Assembly: GCF_029227915.1 (NCBI RefSeq)
Contig: NC_079887.1
Location: 25,791,650-25,855,649 of the forward strand
Source: Hydractinia symbiolongicarpus
Taxonomy: Eukaryota; Cnidaria; Hydrozoa; Anthoathecata; Hydractiniidae
Length of the DNA stretch: 64,000 nt
Direction of reading: 5' to 3'
Position numbers and translations under genes: made by a program. The notes below the pieces were generated by a model. It was not told where the DNA came from, searched no databases, and was given only the letters and a program-made list of their open reading frames with translations. This document shows positions 22,540-36,828 of this stretch, piece after piece (within the stretch, counting starts at the first letter, position 1; every line of letters begins with the position of its first letter).

Positions 22540-25500
22540 ACCACTTTCATTAAGCGTCTCATCAAAAATGAAAACATTTCTGAAAACTACAAGTCTCATG
22601 CGTTTTAGTGGTGAAAAAATAATTTAAAAATTCGTTCGGGAAATGAGTTTACTCACAGGGTACTTTCTTTCTATACATTCGACTATACGGGCCAAGCCCA
22701 GGATTTACGGGAAATCGCGGGTTTTCGTTTGCCGGCGATTAAACCACTTTCATTAAGCGTCTCATCAAAAATGAAAACATTTCTGAAAACTACAAGTCTC
22801 ATGCGCTTTAGTGGTGAAAAAATATTTTAAAAATTCGTTCGGGAAATGAGTTTACTCACTCGGTACTTTCCTTGTATACTTTTGACTATACGGGTCGAGT
22901 CCGGGATTTACGGGAAATCGCAGGTTTTCGTTTGCCGACGATTAAACCACTTTAATTAAGCGTCTCATCAAAAATGAAAACATTTCTGAAAACTACAAGT
23001 CTCATCCGTTTTAGTGCGGAAAAAATAATTTAAAAATTCGTTAGGGAAATGAGTTTACACCCTGGGTACTCTCTTTGTATACTTTTGACTATACGGGCCG
23101 AGTCCGGGATTTACGGGAAATCGCAGGTTTTCGTTTGCCGGCGATTAAACTTCTTTTATAGAGCGTCTCATCAAAAATGAAAACATTTTTGAAAACTACA
23201 AGTCTCATACGTTTTAGTGGTGAAGAAATAATTTAAAAAATCGTTCGGGAAATGAGTTTACTCCCTGGGTACTTTCTTTGTATACTTTTGACTATACGGG
23301 CCAAGCCGGGATTTACGGGAAATCGCGGGTTTTCGTTTGCCGGCGATTAAACTTCTTTTATTCAGCGTCTCATCAAAAATGAAAACATTTTTAAAAACTA
23401 CAAGTCTTATGCGTTTTAGTGATGAAAAAATAATTTAAAAATTCGTTCAGGAAATGAGTTTACTCACTGGGTACTTTCTTTGTATGCTTTTGACTATGCG
23501 GGCCGAGTCCGGGGTTTACGGGAAATGGCGGGTTTTCGTTTGCCGGCGATTATACTTCTTTTATTTAGCGTCTCATCAAAAATGAAAACATTTTTGAAAA
23601 CTACAAGTCTCAAGCGTTGTAGTGGTGAAAAGATAATTTAAAAAATCGTTTTGGAAATCAGTTTACTCACAGGGTACTTTCCTTGTATACTTTTGACTAT
23701 ACGGGCCGAGTCCGGGATTTACGGGAAATCGCAGGTTTTCGTTTGCCGGCGATTAAACCACTTTCATTAAGCGTCTCATCAAAAATGAAAACATTTCTGA
23801 AAACTACAAGTCTCATGCGTTTTAGTGGTAAAAAATAATATAAAAAATCGTTCGGGAAATGAGTTTACTCCCTGGGTACTTTCTTTGTATACTTTTGACT
23901 ATACGGGCCAAGCCCGGGATTTACGGGAAATCGCAGGTTTTCGTTTGCCGGCAATTAAACTTCTTTTATTCAGCGTCTCATCAAAAATGAAAACATTTTT
24001 AAAAACTACAAGTTTTATGCGTTTTAGTGGTGAAAAAATAATTTAAAAATTCGTTCGGAAAATGAGTTTACTCACTGGGTACTTTCTTTGTATACTTTTG
24101 ACTATGCGGGCCGAGTCCAGGGTTTACGGGAAATGGCGGGTTTTCGTTTGGCGGCGATTATACTTCTTTTACTTAGCGTCTCATCAAAAATAAAAACATT
24201 TTTGAAAACTACAAGTCTCAAGCATTTTAGTGGTGAAAAGATAATTTAAAAAATCGTTTTGGAAATGAGTTTACTCACAGGGTACTTTCCTTGTATACTT
24301 TTGACTATACGGGCAGAGTCCGGGATTTACGGGAAATCGCAGGTTTTCGTTTGCCGGCGATTAAACCACTTTCAATAATCGTCTCATCAAAAATGAAAAC
24401 ATTTCTGAAAACTACAAGTCTCATGCGTTTTAGTGGTAAAAAAATAATTTAAAAATTCGTTAGGGAAATGAGTTTACACCCTGGGTACTCTCTTTGTATA
24501 CTTTTGACTATACGGGCCGAGTCCGGGATTTACTGGGAAATCGCAGGTTTTCGTTTGCCGGCGATTAAACTTCTTTTATTCAGCGTCTCATCAAAAATGA
24601 AAACATTTTTGAAAACTACAAGTCTCATACGTTTTAGTGGTGAAAAAATAATTTAAAAATTCGTTCGGGAAATGAGTTTACTCACAGGGTACTTTCTTTG
24701 TATACTTTTGACTATACGGGCCGAGTCCGGGATTTACGGGAAATCGCAGGTTTTCGTTTGCCGGCGATTAAACCACTTTCATTAAGCGTCTCATCAAAAA
24801 TGAAAACATTTCTGAAAACTACAAGACTCATGCGTTTTAGTGGTGAAAAAATAATTTAAAAATTCGTTCGGGAAATGAGTTTACTCACAGGGTACTTTCT
24901 TTCTATACATTCGACTATACGGGCCAAGCCCGGGATTTACGGGAAATCGCGGGTTTTCGTTTGCCGGCGATTAAACCACTTTCATTAAGCGTCTCATCAA
25001 AAATGAAAACATTTCTGAAAACTCCAAGTCTCATGCGCTTTAGTGGTGAAAAAATATTTTAAAAATTCGTTCGGGAAATGAGTTTACTCACTCGGTACTT
25101 TCCTTGTATACTTTTGACTATACGGGCCGAGCCCGGGATTTACGGGAAATCGCAGGTTTTCGTTTGCCGACGATTAAACCACTTTAATTAAGCGTCTCAT
25201 CAAAAATGAAAACATTTCTGAAAACTACAAGTCTCATCCGTTTTAGTGCGGAAAAAATAATTTAAAAATTCGTTAGGGAAATGAGTTTACACCCTGGGTA
25301 CTCTCTTTGTATACTTTTGACTATACGGGCCGAGTCCGGGATTTACGGGAAATCGCAGGTTTTCGTTTGCCGGCGATTAAACCACTTTCATTAAGCGTCT
25401 CATCAAAAATGAAAACATTTCTGAAAACTCCAAGTCTCATGCGTTTTAGTGGTGAAAAAATAATTTAAAAATTCGTTCGGGAAATGAGTTTACTCACAGG

Positions 25501-28221
25501 GTACTTTCTTTCTATACATTCGACTATACGGGCCAAGCCCAGGATTTACGGGAAATCGCGGGTTTTCGTTTGCCGGCGATTAAACCACTTTCATTAAGCG
25601 TCTCATCAAAAATGAAAACATTTCTGAAAACTACAAGTCTCATGCGCTTTAGTGGTGAAAAAATATTTTAAAAATTCGTTCGGGAAATGAGTTTACTCAC
25701 TCGGTACTTTCCTTGTATACTTTTGACTATACGGGTCGAGTCCGGGATTTACGGGAAATCGCAGGTTTTCGTTTGCCGACGATTAAACCACTTTAATTAA
25801 GCGTCTCATCAAAAATGAAAACATTTCTGAAAACTACAAGTCTCATCCGTTTTAGTGCGGAAAAAATAATTTAAAAATTCGTTAGGGAAATGAGTTTACA
25901 CCCTGGGTACTCTCTTTGTATACTTTTGACTATACGGGCCGAGTCCGGGATTTACGGGAAATCGCAGGTTTTCGTTTGCCGGCGATTAAACTTCTTTTAT
26001 AGAGCGTCTCATCAAAAATGAAAACATTTTTGAAAACTACAAGTCTCATACGTTTTAGTGGTGAAGAAATAATTTAAAAAATCGTTCGGGAAATGAGTTT
26101 ACTCCCTGGGTACTTTCTTTGTATACTTTTGACTATACGGGCCAAGCCGGGATTTACGGGAAATCGCGGGTTTTCGTTTGCCGGCGATTAAACTTCTTTT
26201 ATTCAGCGTCTCATCAAAAATGAAAACATTTTTAAAAACTACAAGTCTTATGCGTTTTAGTGATGAAAAAATAATTTAAAAATTCGTTCAGGAAATGAGT
26301 TTACTCACTGGGTACTTTCTTTGTATGCTTTTGACTATGCGGGCCGAGTCCGGGGTTTACGGGAAATGGCGGGTTTTCGTTTGCCGGCGATTATACTTCT
26401 TTTATTTAGCGTCTCATCAAAAATGAAAACATTTTTGAAAACTACAAGTCTCAAGCGTTGTAGTGGTGAAAAGATAATTTAAAAAATCGTTTTGGAAATC
26501 AGTTTACTCACAGGGTACTTTCCTTGTATACTTTTGACTATACGGGCCGAGTCCGGGATTTACGGGAAATCGCAGGTTTTCGTTTGCCGGCGATTAAACC
26601 ACTTTCATTAAGCGTCTCATCAAAAATGAAAACATTTCTGAAAACTACAAGTCTCATGCGTTTTAGTGGTAAAAAATAATATAAAAAATCGTTCGGGAAA
26701 TGAGTTTACTCCCTGGGTACTTTCTTTGTATACTTTTGACTATACGGGCCAAGCCCGGGATTTACGGGAAATCGCAGGTTTTCGTTTGCCGGCAATTAAA
26801 CTTCTTTTATTCAGCGTCTCATCAAAAATGAAAACATTTTTAAAAACTACAAGTTTTATGCGTTTTAGTGGTGAAAAAATAATTTAAAAATTCGTTCGGA
26901 AAATGAGTTTACTCACTGGGTACTTTCTTTGTATACTTTTGACTATGCGGGCCGAGTCCAGGGTTTACGGGAAATGGCGGGTTTTCGTTTGGCGGCGATT
27001 ATACTTCTTTTACTTAGCGTCTCATCAAAAATAAAAACATTTTTGAAAACTACAAGTCTCAAGCATTTTAGTGGTGAAAAGATAATTTAAAAAATCGTTT
27101 TGGAAATGAGTTTACTCACAGGGTACTTTCCTTGTATACTTTTGACTATACGGGCAGAGTCCGGGATTTACGGGAAATCGCAGGTTTTCGTTTGCCGGCG
27201 ATTAAACCACTTTCAATAATCGTCTCATCAAAAATGAAAACATTTCTGAAAACTACAAGTCTCATGCGTTTTAGTGGTAAAAAAATAATTTAAAAATTCG
27301 TTAGGGAAATGAGTTTACACCCTGGGTACTCTCTTTGTATACTTTTGACTATACGGGCCGAGTCCGGGATTTACTGGGAAATCGCAGGTTTTCGTTTGCC
27401 GGCGATTAAACTTCTTTTATTCAGCGTCTCATCAAAAATGAAAACATTTTTGAAAACTACAAGTCTCATACGTTTTAGTGGTGAAAAAATAATTTAAAAA
27501 TTCGTTCGGGAAATGAGTTTACTCACAGGGTACTTTCTTTGTATACTTTTGACTATACGGGCCGAGTCCGGGATTTACGGGAAATCGCAGGTTTTCGTTT
27601 GCCGGCGATTAAACCACTTTCATTAAGCGTCTCATCAAAAATGAAAACATTTCTGAAAACTACAAGACTCATGCGTTTTAGTGGTGAAAAAATAATTTAA
27701 AAATTCGTTCGGGAAATGAGTTTACTCACAGGGTACTTTCTTTCTATACATTCGACTATACGGGCCAAGCCCGGGATTTACGGGAAATCGCGGGTTTTCG
27801 TTTGCCGGCGATTAAACCACTTTCATTAAGCGTCTCATCAAAAATGAAAACATTTCTGAAAACTCCAAGTCTCATGCGCTTTAGTGGTGAAAAAATATTT
27901 TAAAAATTCGTTCGGGAAATGAGTTTACTCACTCGGTACTTTCCTTGTATACTTTTGACTATACGGGCCGAGCCCGGGATTTACGGGAAATCGCAGGTTT
28001 TCGTTTGCCGACGATTAAACCACTTTAATTAAGCGTCTCATCAAAAATGAAAACATTTCTGAAAACTACAAGTCTCATCCGTTTTAGTGCGGAAAAAATA
28101 ATTTAAAAATTCGTTAGGGAAATGAGTTTACACCCTGGGTACTCTCTTTGTATACTTTTGACTATACGGGCCGAGTCCGGGATTTACGGGAAATCGCAGG
28201 TTTTCGTTTGCCGGCGATTAA
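22540..28221 (+). repeat. 14-mer tandem duplication, 2 x 2,841 bp
   Basis: Copy 1 is about 22540-25380 and copy 2 about 25381-28221. The copies abut and keep a constant offset of 2,841 bp throughout. Rare markers match one for one: CTTTCTTTCTATACATTCG, GGGTCGAGTCC (22,892 area and 25,733 area), TTATAGAGCGTC, TTTGGCGGCGATT, CATCAAAAATAAAAAC, GGGCAGAGTCC, TTTCAATAATCG and TTTACTGGGAAATCG. I noticed only isolated differences, such as TCAAGTC contexts reading ACTACAAG against ACTCCAAG at the junction. The true breakpoints may lie anywhere in the roughly 70 bp of shared homology just before the listed starts. This is a recent event. Confidence 0.9.
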
Positions 28222-30732
28222 ACTTCTTTTATAGAGCGTCTCATCAAAAATGAAAACATTTTTGAAAACTACAAGTCTCATACGTTTTAGTGCGGAAAAA
28301 ATAATTTAAAAATTCGTTAGGGAAATGAGTTTACACCCTGGGTACTCTCTTTGTATACTTTTGACTATACGGGCCGAGTCCGGGATTTACGGGAAATCGC
28401 AGGTTTTCGTTTGCCGGCGATTAAACTTCTTTTATAGAGCGTCTCATCAAAAATAAAAACATTTTTGAAAACTACAAGTCTCATACGTTTTAGTGGTGAA
28501 AAAATAATTTGAAAATTCGTTCGGGAAATGAGTTTACATTCTGGGTACTTTCTTTGTTTACTTTTGACTATACGGGCCGAGTCCGGGATTTACGGGAAAT
28601 CGCAGGTTTTCGTTTGCCGGCGATTAAACTTCTTTTATTCAGCGTCTCATCAAAAATGAAAACATTTTTGAAAACTACAAGTCTCATACGTTTTAGTGGT
28701 GAAAAAATAATTTAAAAATTCGTTCGGGAAATGAGTTTACTCACTGGGTACTTTCCTTGTATACTTTTAACTATACGGGCCGAGTCCAAGATTTACGGGA
28801 AATCGCGGGTTTTCGTTTGCCGGCGATTAAACTTCTTTTATTCAGCGTCTCATCAAAAATGAAAACATTTTAAAAAACTACAAGTCTCATGCGTTTTAGT
28901 GGTGAAATAATAATTTAAAAAATCGTTTGGGGAATGAGTTTACTCCCTGGGTACTTTCTTTGTATACTTTTGACTATACGGGCCGAGTCCAGGATTTACG
29001 GGAAATCGCAGGTTTTTGTTTGCCTGCGATTAAACTTCTTTTATTCAGCGTCTCATCAAAAATGAAAACATTTTTAAAAACTACAAGTCTCATGCGTTTT
29101 AGTGGTGAAAAAATAATTTAAAAATTCGTTCGGGAAATGAGTTTACTCACAGGGTACTTTCTTTGTATACTTTTGACTATACGGGCCGAGTCCGGGATTT
29201 ACGGGAAATCGCAGGTTTTCGTTTGCCGGCGATTAAACCACTTTCATTAAGCGTCTCATCAAAAATGAAAACATTTCTGAAAACTACAAGTCTCATGCGT
29301 TTTAGTGGTGAAAAAATAATTTAAAAATTCGTTCGGGAAATGAGTTTACTCACAGGGTACTTTCTTTCTATACATTCGACTATACGGGCCAAGCCCGGGA
29401 TTTACGGGAAATCGCGGGTTTTCGTTTGCCGGCGATTAAACCACTTTCATTAAGCGTCTCATCAAAAATGAAAACATTTCTGAAAACTACAAGTCTCATG
29501 CGCTTTAGTGGTGAAAAAATATTTTAAAAATTCGTTCGGGAAATGAGTTTACTCACTCAGTACTTTCCTTGTATACTTTTGACTATACGGGCCGAGTCCG
29601 GGATTTACGGGAAATCGCAGGTTTTCGTTTGCCGACGATTAAACCACTTTAATTAAGCGTCTCATCAAAAATGAAAACATTTCTGAAAACTACAAGTCTC
29701 ATCCGTTTTAGTGCGGAAAAAATAATTTAAAAATTCGTTAGGGAAATGAGTTTACACCCTGGGTACTCTCTTTGTATACTTTTGACTATACGGGCCGAGT
29801 CCGGGATTTACGGGAAATCGCAGGTTTTCGTTTGCCGGCGATTAAACTTCTTTTATAGAGCGTCTCATCAAAAATGAAAACATTTTTGAAAACTACAAGT
29901 CTCATACGTTTTAGTGCGGAAAAAATAATTTAAAAATTCGTTAGGGAAATGAGTTTACACCCTGGGTACTCTCTTTGTATACTTTTGACTATACGGGTCG
30001 AGTCCGGGATTTACGGGAAATCGCAGGTTTTCGTTTGCCGGCGATTAAACTTCTTTTATAGAGCGTCTCATCAAAAATGAAAACATTTTTGAAAACTACA
30101 AGTCTCATACGTTTTAGTGGTGAAAAAATAATTTGAAAATTCGTTCGGGAAATGAGTTTACATTCTGGGTACTTTCTTTGTTTACTTTTGACTATACGGG
30201 CCGAGTCCGGGATTTACGGGAAATCGCAGGTTTTCGTTTGCCGGCGATTAAACTTCTTTTATTCAGCGTCTCATCAAAAATGAAAACATTTTTGAAAACT
30301 ACAAGTCTCATACGTTTTAGTGGTGAAAAAATAATTTAAAAATTCGTTCGGGAAATGAGTTTACTCACTGGGTACTTTCCTTGTATACTTTTAACTATAC
30401 GGGCCGAGTCCAAGATTTACGGGAAATCGCGGGTTTTCGTTTGCCGGCGATTAAACTTCTTTTATTCAGCGTCTCATCAAAAATGAAAACATTTTAAAAA
30501 ACTACAAGTCTTATGCGTTTTAGTAGTGAAATAATAATTTAAAAAATCGTTTGGGGAATGAGTTTACTCCCTGGGTACTTTCTTTGTATACTTTTGACTA
30601 TACGGGCCGAGTCCAGGATTTACGGGAAATCGCAGGTTTTTGTTTGCCGGCGATTAAACTTCTTTTATTCAGCGTCTCATCAAAAATGAAAACATTTTTA
30701 AAAACTACAAGTCTCATGCGTTTTAGTGGTGA
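27500..30732 (+). repeat. 8-mer tandem duplication, 2 x 1,624 bp
   Basis: Copy 1 is 27500-29123 and copy 2 is 29124 to about 30732. It overlaps the end of the 14-mer duplication, so the two events share sequence. Shared markers are TTTCTTTCTATACATTCG, TAGTGCGGAAAA, TTATAGAGCGTC twice, AATTTGAAAATTCG with ACATTCTGGG and TTTGTTTAC, GTCCAAGATTT, and TCGTTTGGGGAATG. Differences include ACTCGGTAC against ACTCAGTAC, GCCTGCGATT against GCCGGCGATT, and AAATAAAAAC against AAATGAAAAC. The copies diverge where GAAAAAATAATTT in copy 1 meets GAAAAAGTAATTT in copy 2. Confidence 0.87.
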
Positions 30733-32372
30733 AAAAGTAATTTAAAAAATCGTTCGGGAAATGAATTTACTCCCTGGGTACTTTCTTTGTATACTTTTGA
30801 CTATACCGGGCCGAGTCCAGAATTTACGGGAAATCGCAGGTTTTCGTTTGCCGGCGATTAAACTTCTTTTATTCAGCGTCTCATCAAAAATGAAAACATT
30901 TTTAAAAACTACAAGTCTCATGCGTTTTAGTGGTGAAAAAGTAATTTAAAAAATCGTTCGGGAAATGAGTTTACTCCCTGGGTACTTTCTTTGTATACTT
31001 TTGACTATACGGGCCAAGCCCGGGATTTACCGGAAATCGCGGGTTTTCGTTTGCCGGCGATTAAACTTCTTTTATTCAGCGTCTCATCAAAAATGAAAAC
31101 ATTTTTAAAAACTACAAGTCTTATGCGTTTTAGTGAAGAAAAAATAATTTAAAAAATCGTTCTGGAAATGAGTTTACTCCATGGGTACTTTCTTTTTATA
31201 CTTTTGACTATACGGGACGAGTCCGGGATTTACGGGAAATCGCAGGTTTTCGTTTGCCGGCGATTAAACTGCTTTTATTCAGCGTCTCATCAAAAATGAA
31301 AACATTTCTGAAAACTACAAGTCTCATGCGCTTTAGTGGTGAAAAAATATTTTAAAAATTCGTTCGGGAAATGAGTTTACTCACTCGGTACTTTCCTTGT
31401 ATACTTTTGACTATACGGGCCGAGTCCAGGATTTACGGGAAATCGCAGGTTTTCGTTTGCCGACGATTAAACCACTTTAATTAAGCGTCTCATCAAAAAT
31501 GAAAACATTTCTGAAAACTACAAGTCTCATCCGTTTTAGTGCGGAAAAAATAATTTAAAAATTCGTTAGGGAAATGAGTTTACACCCTGGGTACTCTCTT
31601 TGTATACTTTTGACTATACGGGCCGAGTCCGGGATTTACGGGAAATCGCAGGTTTTCGTTTGCCGGCGATTAAACTTCTTTTATAGAGCGTCTCATCAAA
31701 AATGAAAACATTTTTGAAAACTACAAGTCTCATACGTTTTAGTGGTGAAAAAATAATTTAAAAAATCGTTCGGGAAATGAGTTTACTCCCTGGGTACTTT
31801 CTTTGTATACTTTTGACTATACGGGCCAAGCCGGGATTTACGGGAATTCGCGGGTTTTCGTTTGCCGGCGATTAAACTTCTTTTATTCAGCGTCTCATCA
31901 AAAATGAAAACATTTTTAAAAACTACAAGTCTTATGCGTTTTAGTGATGAAAAAATAATTTAAAAATTCGTTCAGGAAATGAGTTTACTCACTGGGTACT
32001 TTCTTAGTATGCTTTTGACTATGCGGGCCGAGTCCGGGGTTTACGGGAAATGGCGGGTTTTCGTTTGCCGGCGATTAAACCACTTTAATTAAGCGTCTCA
32101 TCAAAAATGAAAACATTTCTGAAAACTACAAGTCTCATCCGTTTTAGTGCGGAAAAAATAATTTAAAAATTCGTTAGGGAAATGAGTTTACACCCTGGGT
32201 ACTCTCTTTGTATACTTTTGACTATACGGGCCGAGTCCGGGATTTACGGGAAATCGATGGTTTTCGTTTGCCGGCGATTAAACTTCTTTTATAGAGCGTC
32301 TCATCAAAAATGAAAACATTTTTGAAAACTACAAGTCTCATACGTTTTAGTGGTGAAAAAATAATTTAAAAA

Positions 32373-35300
32373 ATCGTTCGGGAAATGAGTTTACTCCCTG
32401 GGTACTTTCTTTGTATACTTTTGACTATACGGGCCAAGCCGGGATTTACGGGAAATCGCGGGTTTTCGTTTGCCGGCGATTAAACTTCTTTTATTCAGCG
32501 TCTCATCAAAAATGAAAACATTTTTAAAAACTACAAGTCTTATGCGTTTTAGTGATGAAAAAATAATTTAAAAATTCGTTCAGGAAATGAGTTTACTCAC
32601 TGGGTACTTTCTTTGTATGCTTTTGACTATGCGGGCCGAGTCCGGGGTTTACGGTAAATGGCGGGTTTTCGTTTGCCGGCGATTATACTTCTTTTATTTA
32701 GCGTCTCATCAAAAATGAAAACATTTTTAAAAACTACAAGTCTTATGCGTTTTAGTGGTGAAAAAATAATTTAAAAAATCGTTCTGGAAATGAGTTTACT
32801 CGATGGGTACTTTCTTTTTATACTTTTGACTATACGGGACGAGACCGGGATTTACGGGAAATCGCAGGTTTTCGTTTGCCGGCGATTAAACTGCTTTTAT
32901 TCAGCGTCTCATCAAAAATGAAAACATTCTTAAAAACTACAAGTCTTATGCGTTTTAGTGGTGAAAAAGTAATATAAAAAATCGTTCGGGAAATGAGTTT
33001 ACTCCCTGGGTACTTTCTTCGTATACTTTTGACTATACGGGCCAAGCCCCGGATTTACGGGAAATCGCGGGTTTTCGTTTGCCGGCAATTAAACTTCTTT
33101 TATTCAGCGTCTCATCAAAAATGAAAACATTTTTAAAAACTACAAGTTTTATGCGTTTTAGTGGTGAAAAAATAATTTAAAAATTCGTTCGGAAAATGAG
33201 TTTACTCACTGGGTACTTTCTTTGTATACTTTTGACTATACGGGCCAAGCCGGGATTTACGGGAAATCGCGGGTTTTCGTTTGCCGGCGATTAAACTTCT
33301 TTTATTCAGCGTCTCATCAAAAATGAAAACATTTTTGAACACTACAAGTCTCATGCGTTTTAGTGGTGAAAAGATAATTTAAAAAATCGTTTTGGAAATG
33401 AGTTTACTCACAGGGTACTTTCCTTGTATACTTTTGACTATACGGGCCAAGCCGGGATTTACGGGAAATCGCGGGTTTTCGTTTGCCGGCGATTAAACTT
33501 CTTTTATTCAGCGTCTCATCAAAAATGAAATCATTTTTGAACACTACAAGTCTCATGCGTTTTAGTGATGAAAAAATAATTTAAAAAATCGTTCGGGAAA
33601 TGAGTTTACTGCCTGGGTACTTTCTTTGTATACTTTTGACTATACGGGCCAAGCCGGGATTTACGAGAAATCGCAGGTTTTCGTTTGCCGGCGATTAAAC
33701 TTCTTTTATTCAGCGTCTCATCAAAAATGAAAACATTTTTAAAAACTACAAGTCTTATGCGTTTTAGTGATGAAAAAATAATTTAAAAATTCGTTCAGGA
33801 AATGAGTTTACTCACTGGGTACTTTCTTTGTATGCTTTTGACTATGCAGGCCGAGTCCGGGGTTTACGGGAAATGGCGGGTTTTCGTTTGCCGGCGATTA
33901 TACTTCTTTTATTTAGCGTCTCATCAAAAATGAAAACATTTTTGAAAACTACAAGTCTCAAGCGTTGTAGTGGTGAAAAGATAATTTAAAAAATCGTTTT
34001 GGAAATGAGTTTACTCACAGGGTACTTTCCTTGTATACTTTTGACTATACGGGCCGAGTCCGGGATTTACGGGAAATCGCAGGTTTTCGTTTGCCGGCGA
34101 TTAAACCACTTTCATTAAGCGTCTCATCAAAAATGAAAACATTTCTGAAAACTACAAGTCTCATGCGTTTTAGTGGTGAAAAAATAATTTAAAAATCGTT
34201 CGGGAAATGAGTTTACTCCCTGGGTACTTTCTTTGTATACTTTTGACTATACGGGCCAAGCCGGGATTTACGGGAAATCGCGGGTTTTCGTTTGCCGGCG
34301 ATTAAACTTCTTTTATTCAGCGTCTCATCAAAAATGAAAACATTTTTAAAAACTACAAGTCTTATGCGTTTTAGTGATGAAAAAATAATTTAAAAATTCG
34401 TTCAGGAAATGAGTTTACTCACTGGGTACTTTCTTTGTATGCTTTTGACTATGCGGGCCGAGTCCGGGGTTTACGGTAAATGGCGGGTTTTCTTTTGCCG
34501 GCGATTATACTTCTTTTATTTAGCGTCTCATCAAAAATGAAAACATTTTTAAAAACTACAAGTCTTATGCGTTTTAGTGGTGAAAAAATAATTTAAAAAA
34601 TCGTTCTGGAAATGAGTTTACTCGATGGGTACTTTCTTTTTATACTTTTGACTATACGGGACGAGACCGGGATTTACGGGAAATCGCAGGTTTTCGTTTG
34701 CCGGCGATTAAACTGCTTTTATTCAGCGTCTCATCAAAAATGAAAACATTCTTAAAAACTACAAGTCTTATGCGTTTTAGTGGTGAAAAAGTAATATAAA
34801 AAATCGTTCGGGAAATGAGTTTACTCCCTGGGTACTTTCTTCGTATACTTTTGACTATACGGGCCAAGCCCCGGATTTACGGGAAATCGCGGGTTTTCGT
34901 TTGCCGGCAATTAAACTTCTTTTATTCAGCGTCTCATCAAAAATGAAAACATTTTTAAAAACTACAAGTTTTATGCGTTTTAGTGGTGAAAAAATAATTT
35001 AAAAATTCGTTCGGAAAATGAGTTTACTCACTGGGTACTTTCTTTGTATACTTTTGACTATACGGGCCAAGCCGGGATTTACGGGAAATCGCGGGTTTTC
35101 GTTTGCCGGCGATTAAACTTCTTTTATTCAGCGTCTCATCAAAAATGAAAACATTTTTAAAAACTACAAGTCTTATGCGTTTTAGTGATGAAAAAATAAT
35201 TTAAAAATTCGTTCAGGAAATGAGTTTACTCACTGGGTACTTTCTTTGTATGCTTTTGACTATGCGGGCCGAGTCCGGGGTTTACGGTAAATGGCGGGTT

Positions 35301-36828
35301 TTCGTTTGCCGGCGATTATACTTCTTTTATTTAGCGTCTCATCAAAAATGAAAACATTTTTAAAAACTACAAGTCTTATGCGTTTTAGTGGTGAAAAAAT
35401 AATTTAAAAAATCGTTCTGGAAATGAGTTTACTCGATGGGTACTTTCTTTTTATACTTTTGACTATACGGGACGAGACCGGGATTTACGGGAAATCGCAG
35501 GTTTTCGTTTGCCGGCGATTAAACTGCTTTTATTCAGCGTCTCATCAAAAATGAAAACATTCTTAAAAACTACAAGTCTTATGCGTTTTAGTGGTGAAAA
35601 AGTAATATAAAAAATCGTTCGGGAAATGAGTTTACTCCCTGGGTACTTTCTTCGTATACTTTTGACTATACGGGCCAAGCCCCGGATTTACGGGAAATCG
35701 CGGGTTTTCGTTTGCCGGCAATTAAACTTCTTTTATTCAGCGTCTCATCAAAAATGAAAACATTTTTAAAAACTACAAGTTTTATGCGTTTTAGTGGTGA
35801 AAAAATAATTTAAAAATTCGTTCGGAAAATGAGTTTACTCACTGGGTACTTTCTTTGTATACTTTTGACTATACGGGCCAAGCCGGGATTTACGGGAAAT
35901 CGCGGGTTTTCGTTTGCCGGCGATTAAACTTCTTTTATTCAGCGTCTCATCAAAAATGAAAACATTTTTGAACACTACAAGTCTCATGCGTTTTAGTGGT
36001 GAAAAGATAATTTAAAAAATCGTTTTGGAAATGAGTTTACTCACAGGGTACTTTCCTTGTATACTTTTGACTATACGGGCCAAGCCGGGATTTACGGGAA
36101 ATCGCGGGTTTTCGTTTGCCGGCGATTAAACTTCTTTTATTCAGCGTCTCATCAAAAATGAAATCATTTTTGAACACTACAAGTCTCATGCGTTTTAGTG
36201 ATGAAAAAATAATTTAAAAAATCGTTCGGGAAATGAGTTTACTCCCTGGGTACTTTCTTTGTATACTTTTGACTATACGGGCCAAGCCGGGATTTACGAG
36301 AAATCGCAGGTTTTCGTTTGCCGGCGATTAAACTTCTTTTATTCAGCGTCTCATCAAAAATGAAAACATTTTTAAAAACTACAAGTCTCATGCGTTTTAG
36401 TGATGAAAAAATAATTTAAAAATTCGTTCAGGAAATGAGTTTACTCACTGGGTACTTTCTTTGTATGCTTTTGACTATGCGGGCCGAGTCCGGGGTTTAC
36501 GGGAAATGGCGGGTTTTCGTTTGCCGGCGATTATACTTCTTTTATTTAGCGTCTCATCAAAAATGAAAACATTTTTGAAAACTACAAGTCTCAAGCGTTG
36601 TAGTGGTGAAAAGATAATTTAAAAAATCGTTTTGGAAATGAGTTTACTCACAGGGTACTTTCCTTGTATACTTTTGACTATACGGGCCGAGTCCGGGATT
36701 TACGGGAAATCGCAGGTTTTCGTTTGCCGGCGATTAAACCACTTTCATTAAGCGTCTTATCAAAAATGAAAACATTTCTGAAAACTACAAGTCTCATGCG
36801 TTTTAGTGGTGAAAAAATAATTTAAAAA
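32373..36828 (+). repeat. 9-mer repeat with a 4-monomer truncated copy between
   Basis: A 9-mer at 32373-34194 matches 35005-36828 at an offset of 2,633 bp. Between them, 34195-35004 repeats only the first four monomers of the unit (offset 1,822 bp). Markers shared by the full copies are TGAACACTACAAG, the rare GAAATCATTTTTGAAC (33,528 and 36,161) and TTTACGAGAAATCG (33,661 and 36,296). Markers shared by all three are ACTCGATGGG, GGGACGAGACC and TTTCTTCGTATAC. The middle copy looks like a unit that lost its last five monomers, or a partial re-duplication. It starts at a landmark with one A fewer than usual (AATTTAAAAATCG at 34,190). Confidence 0.85.
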
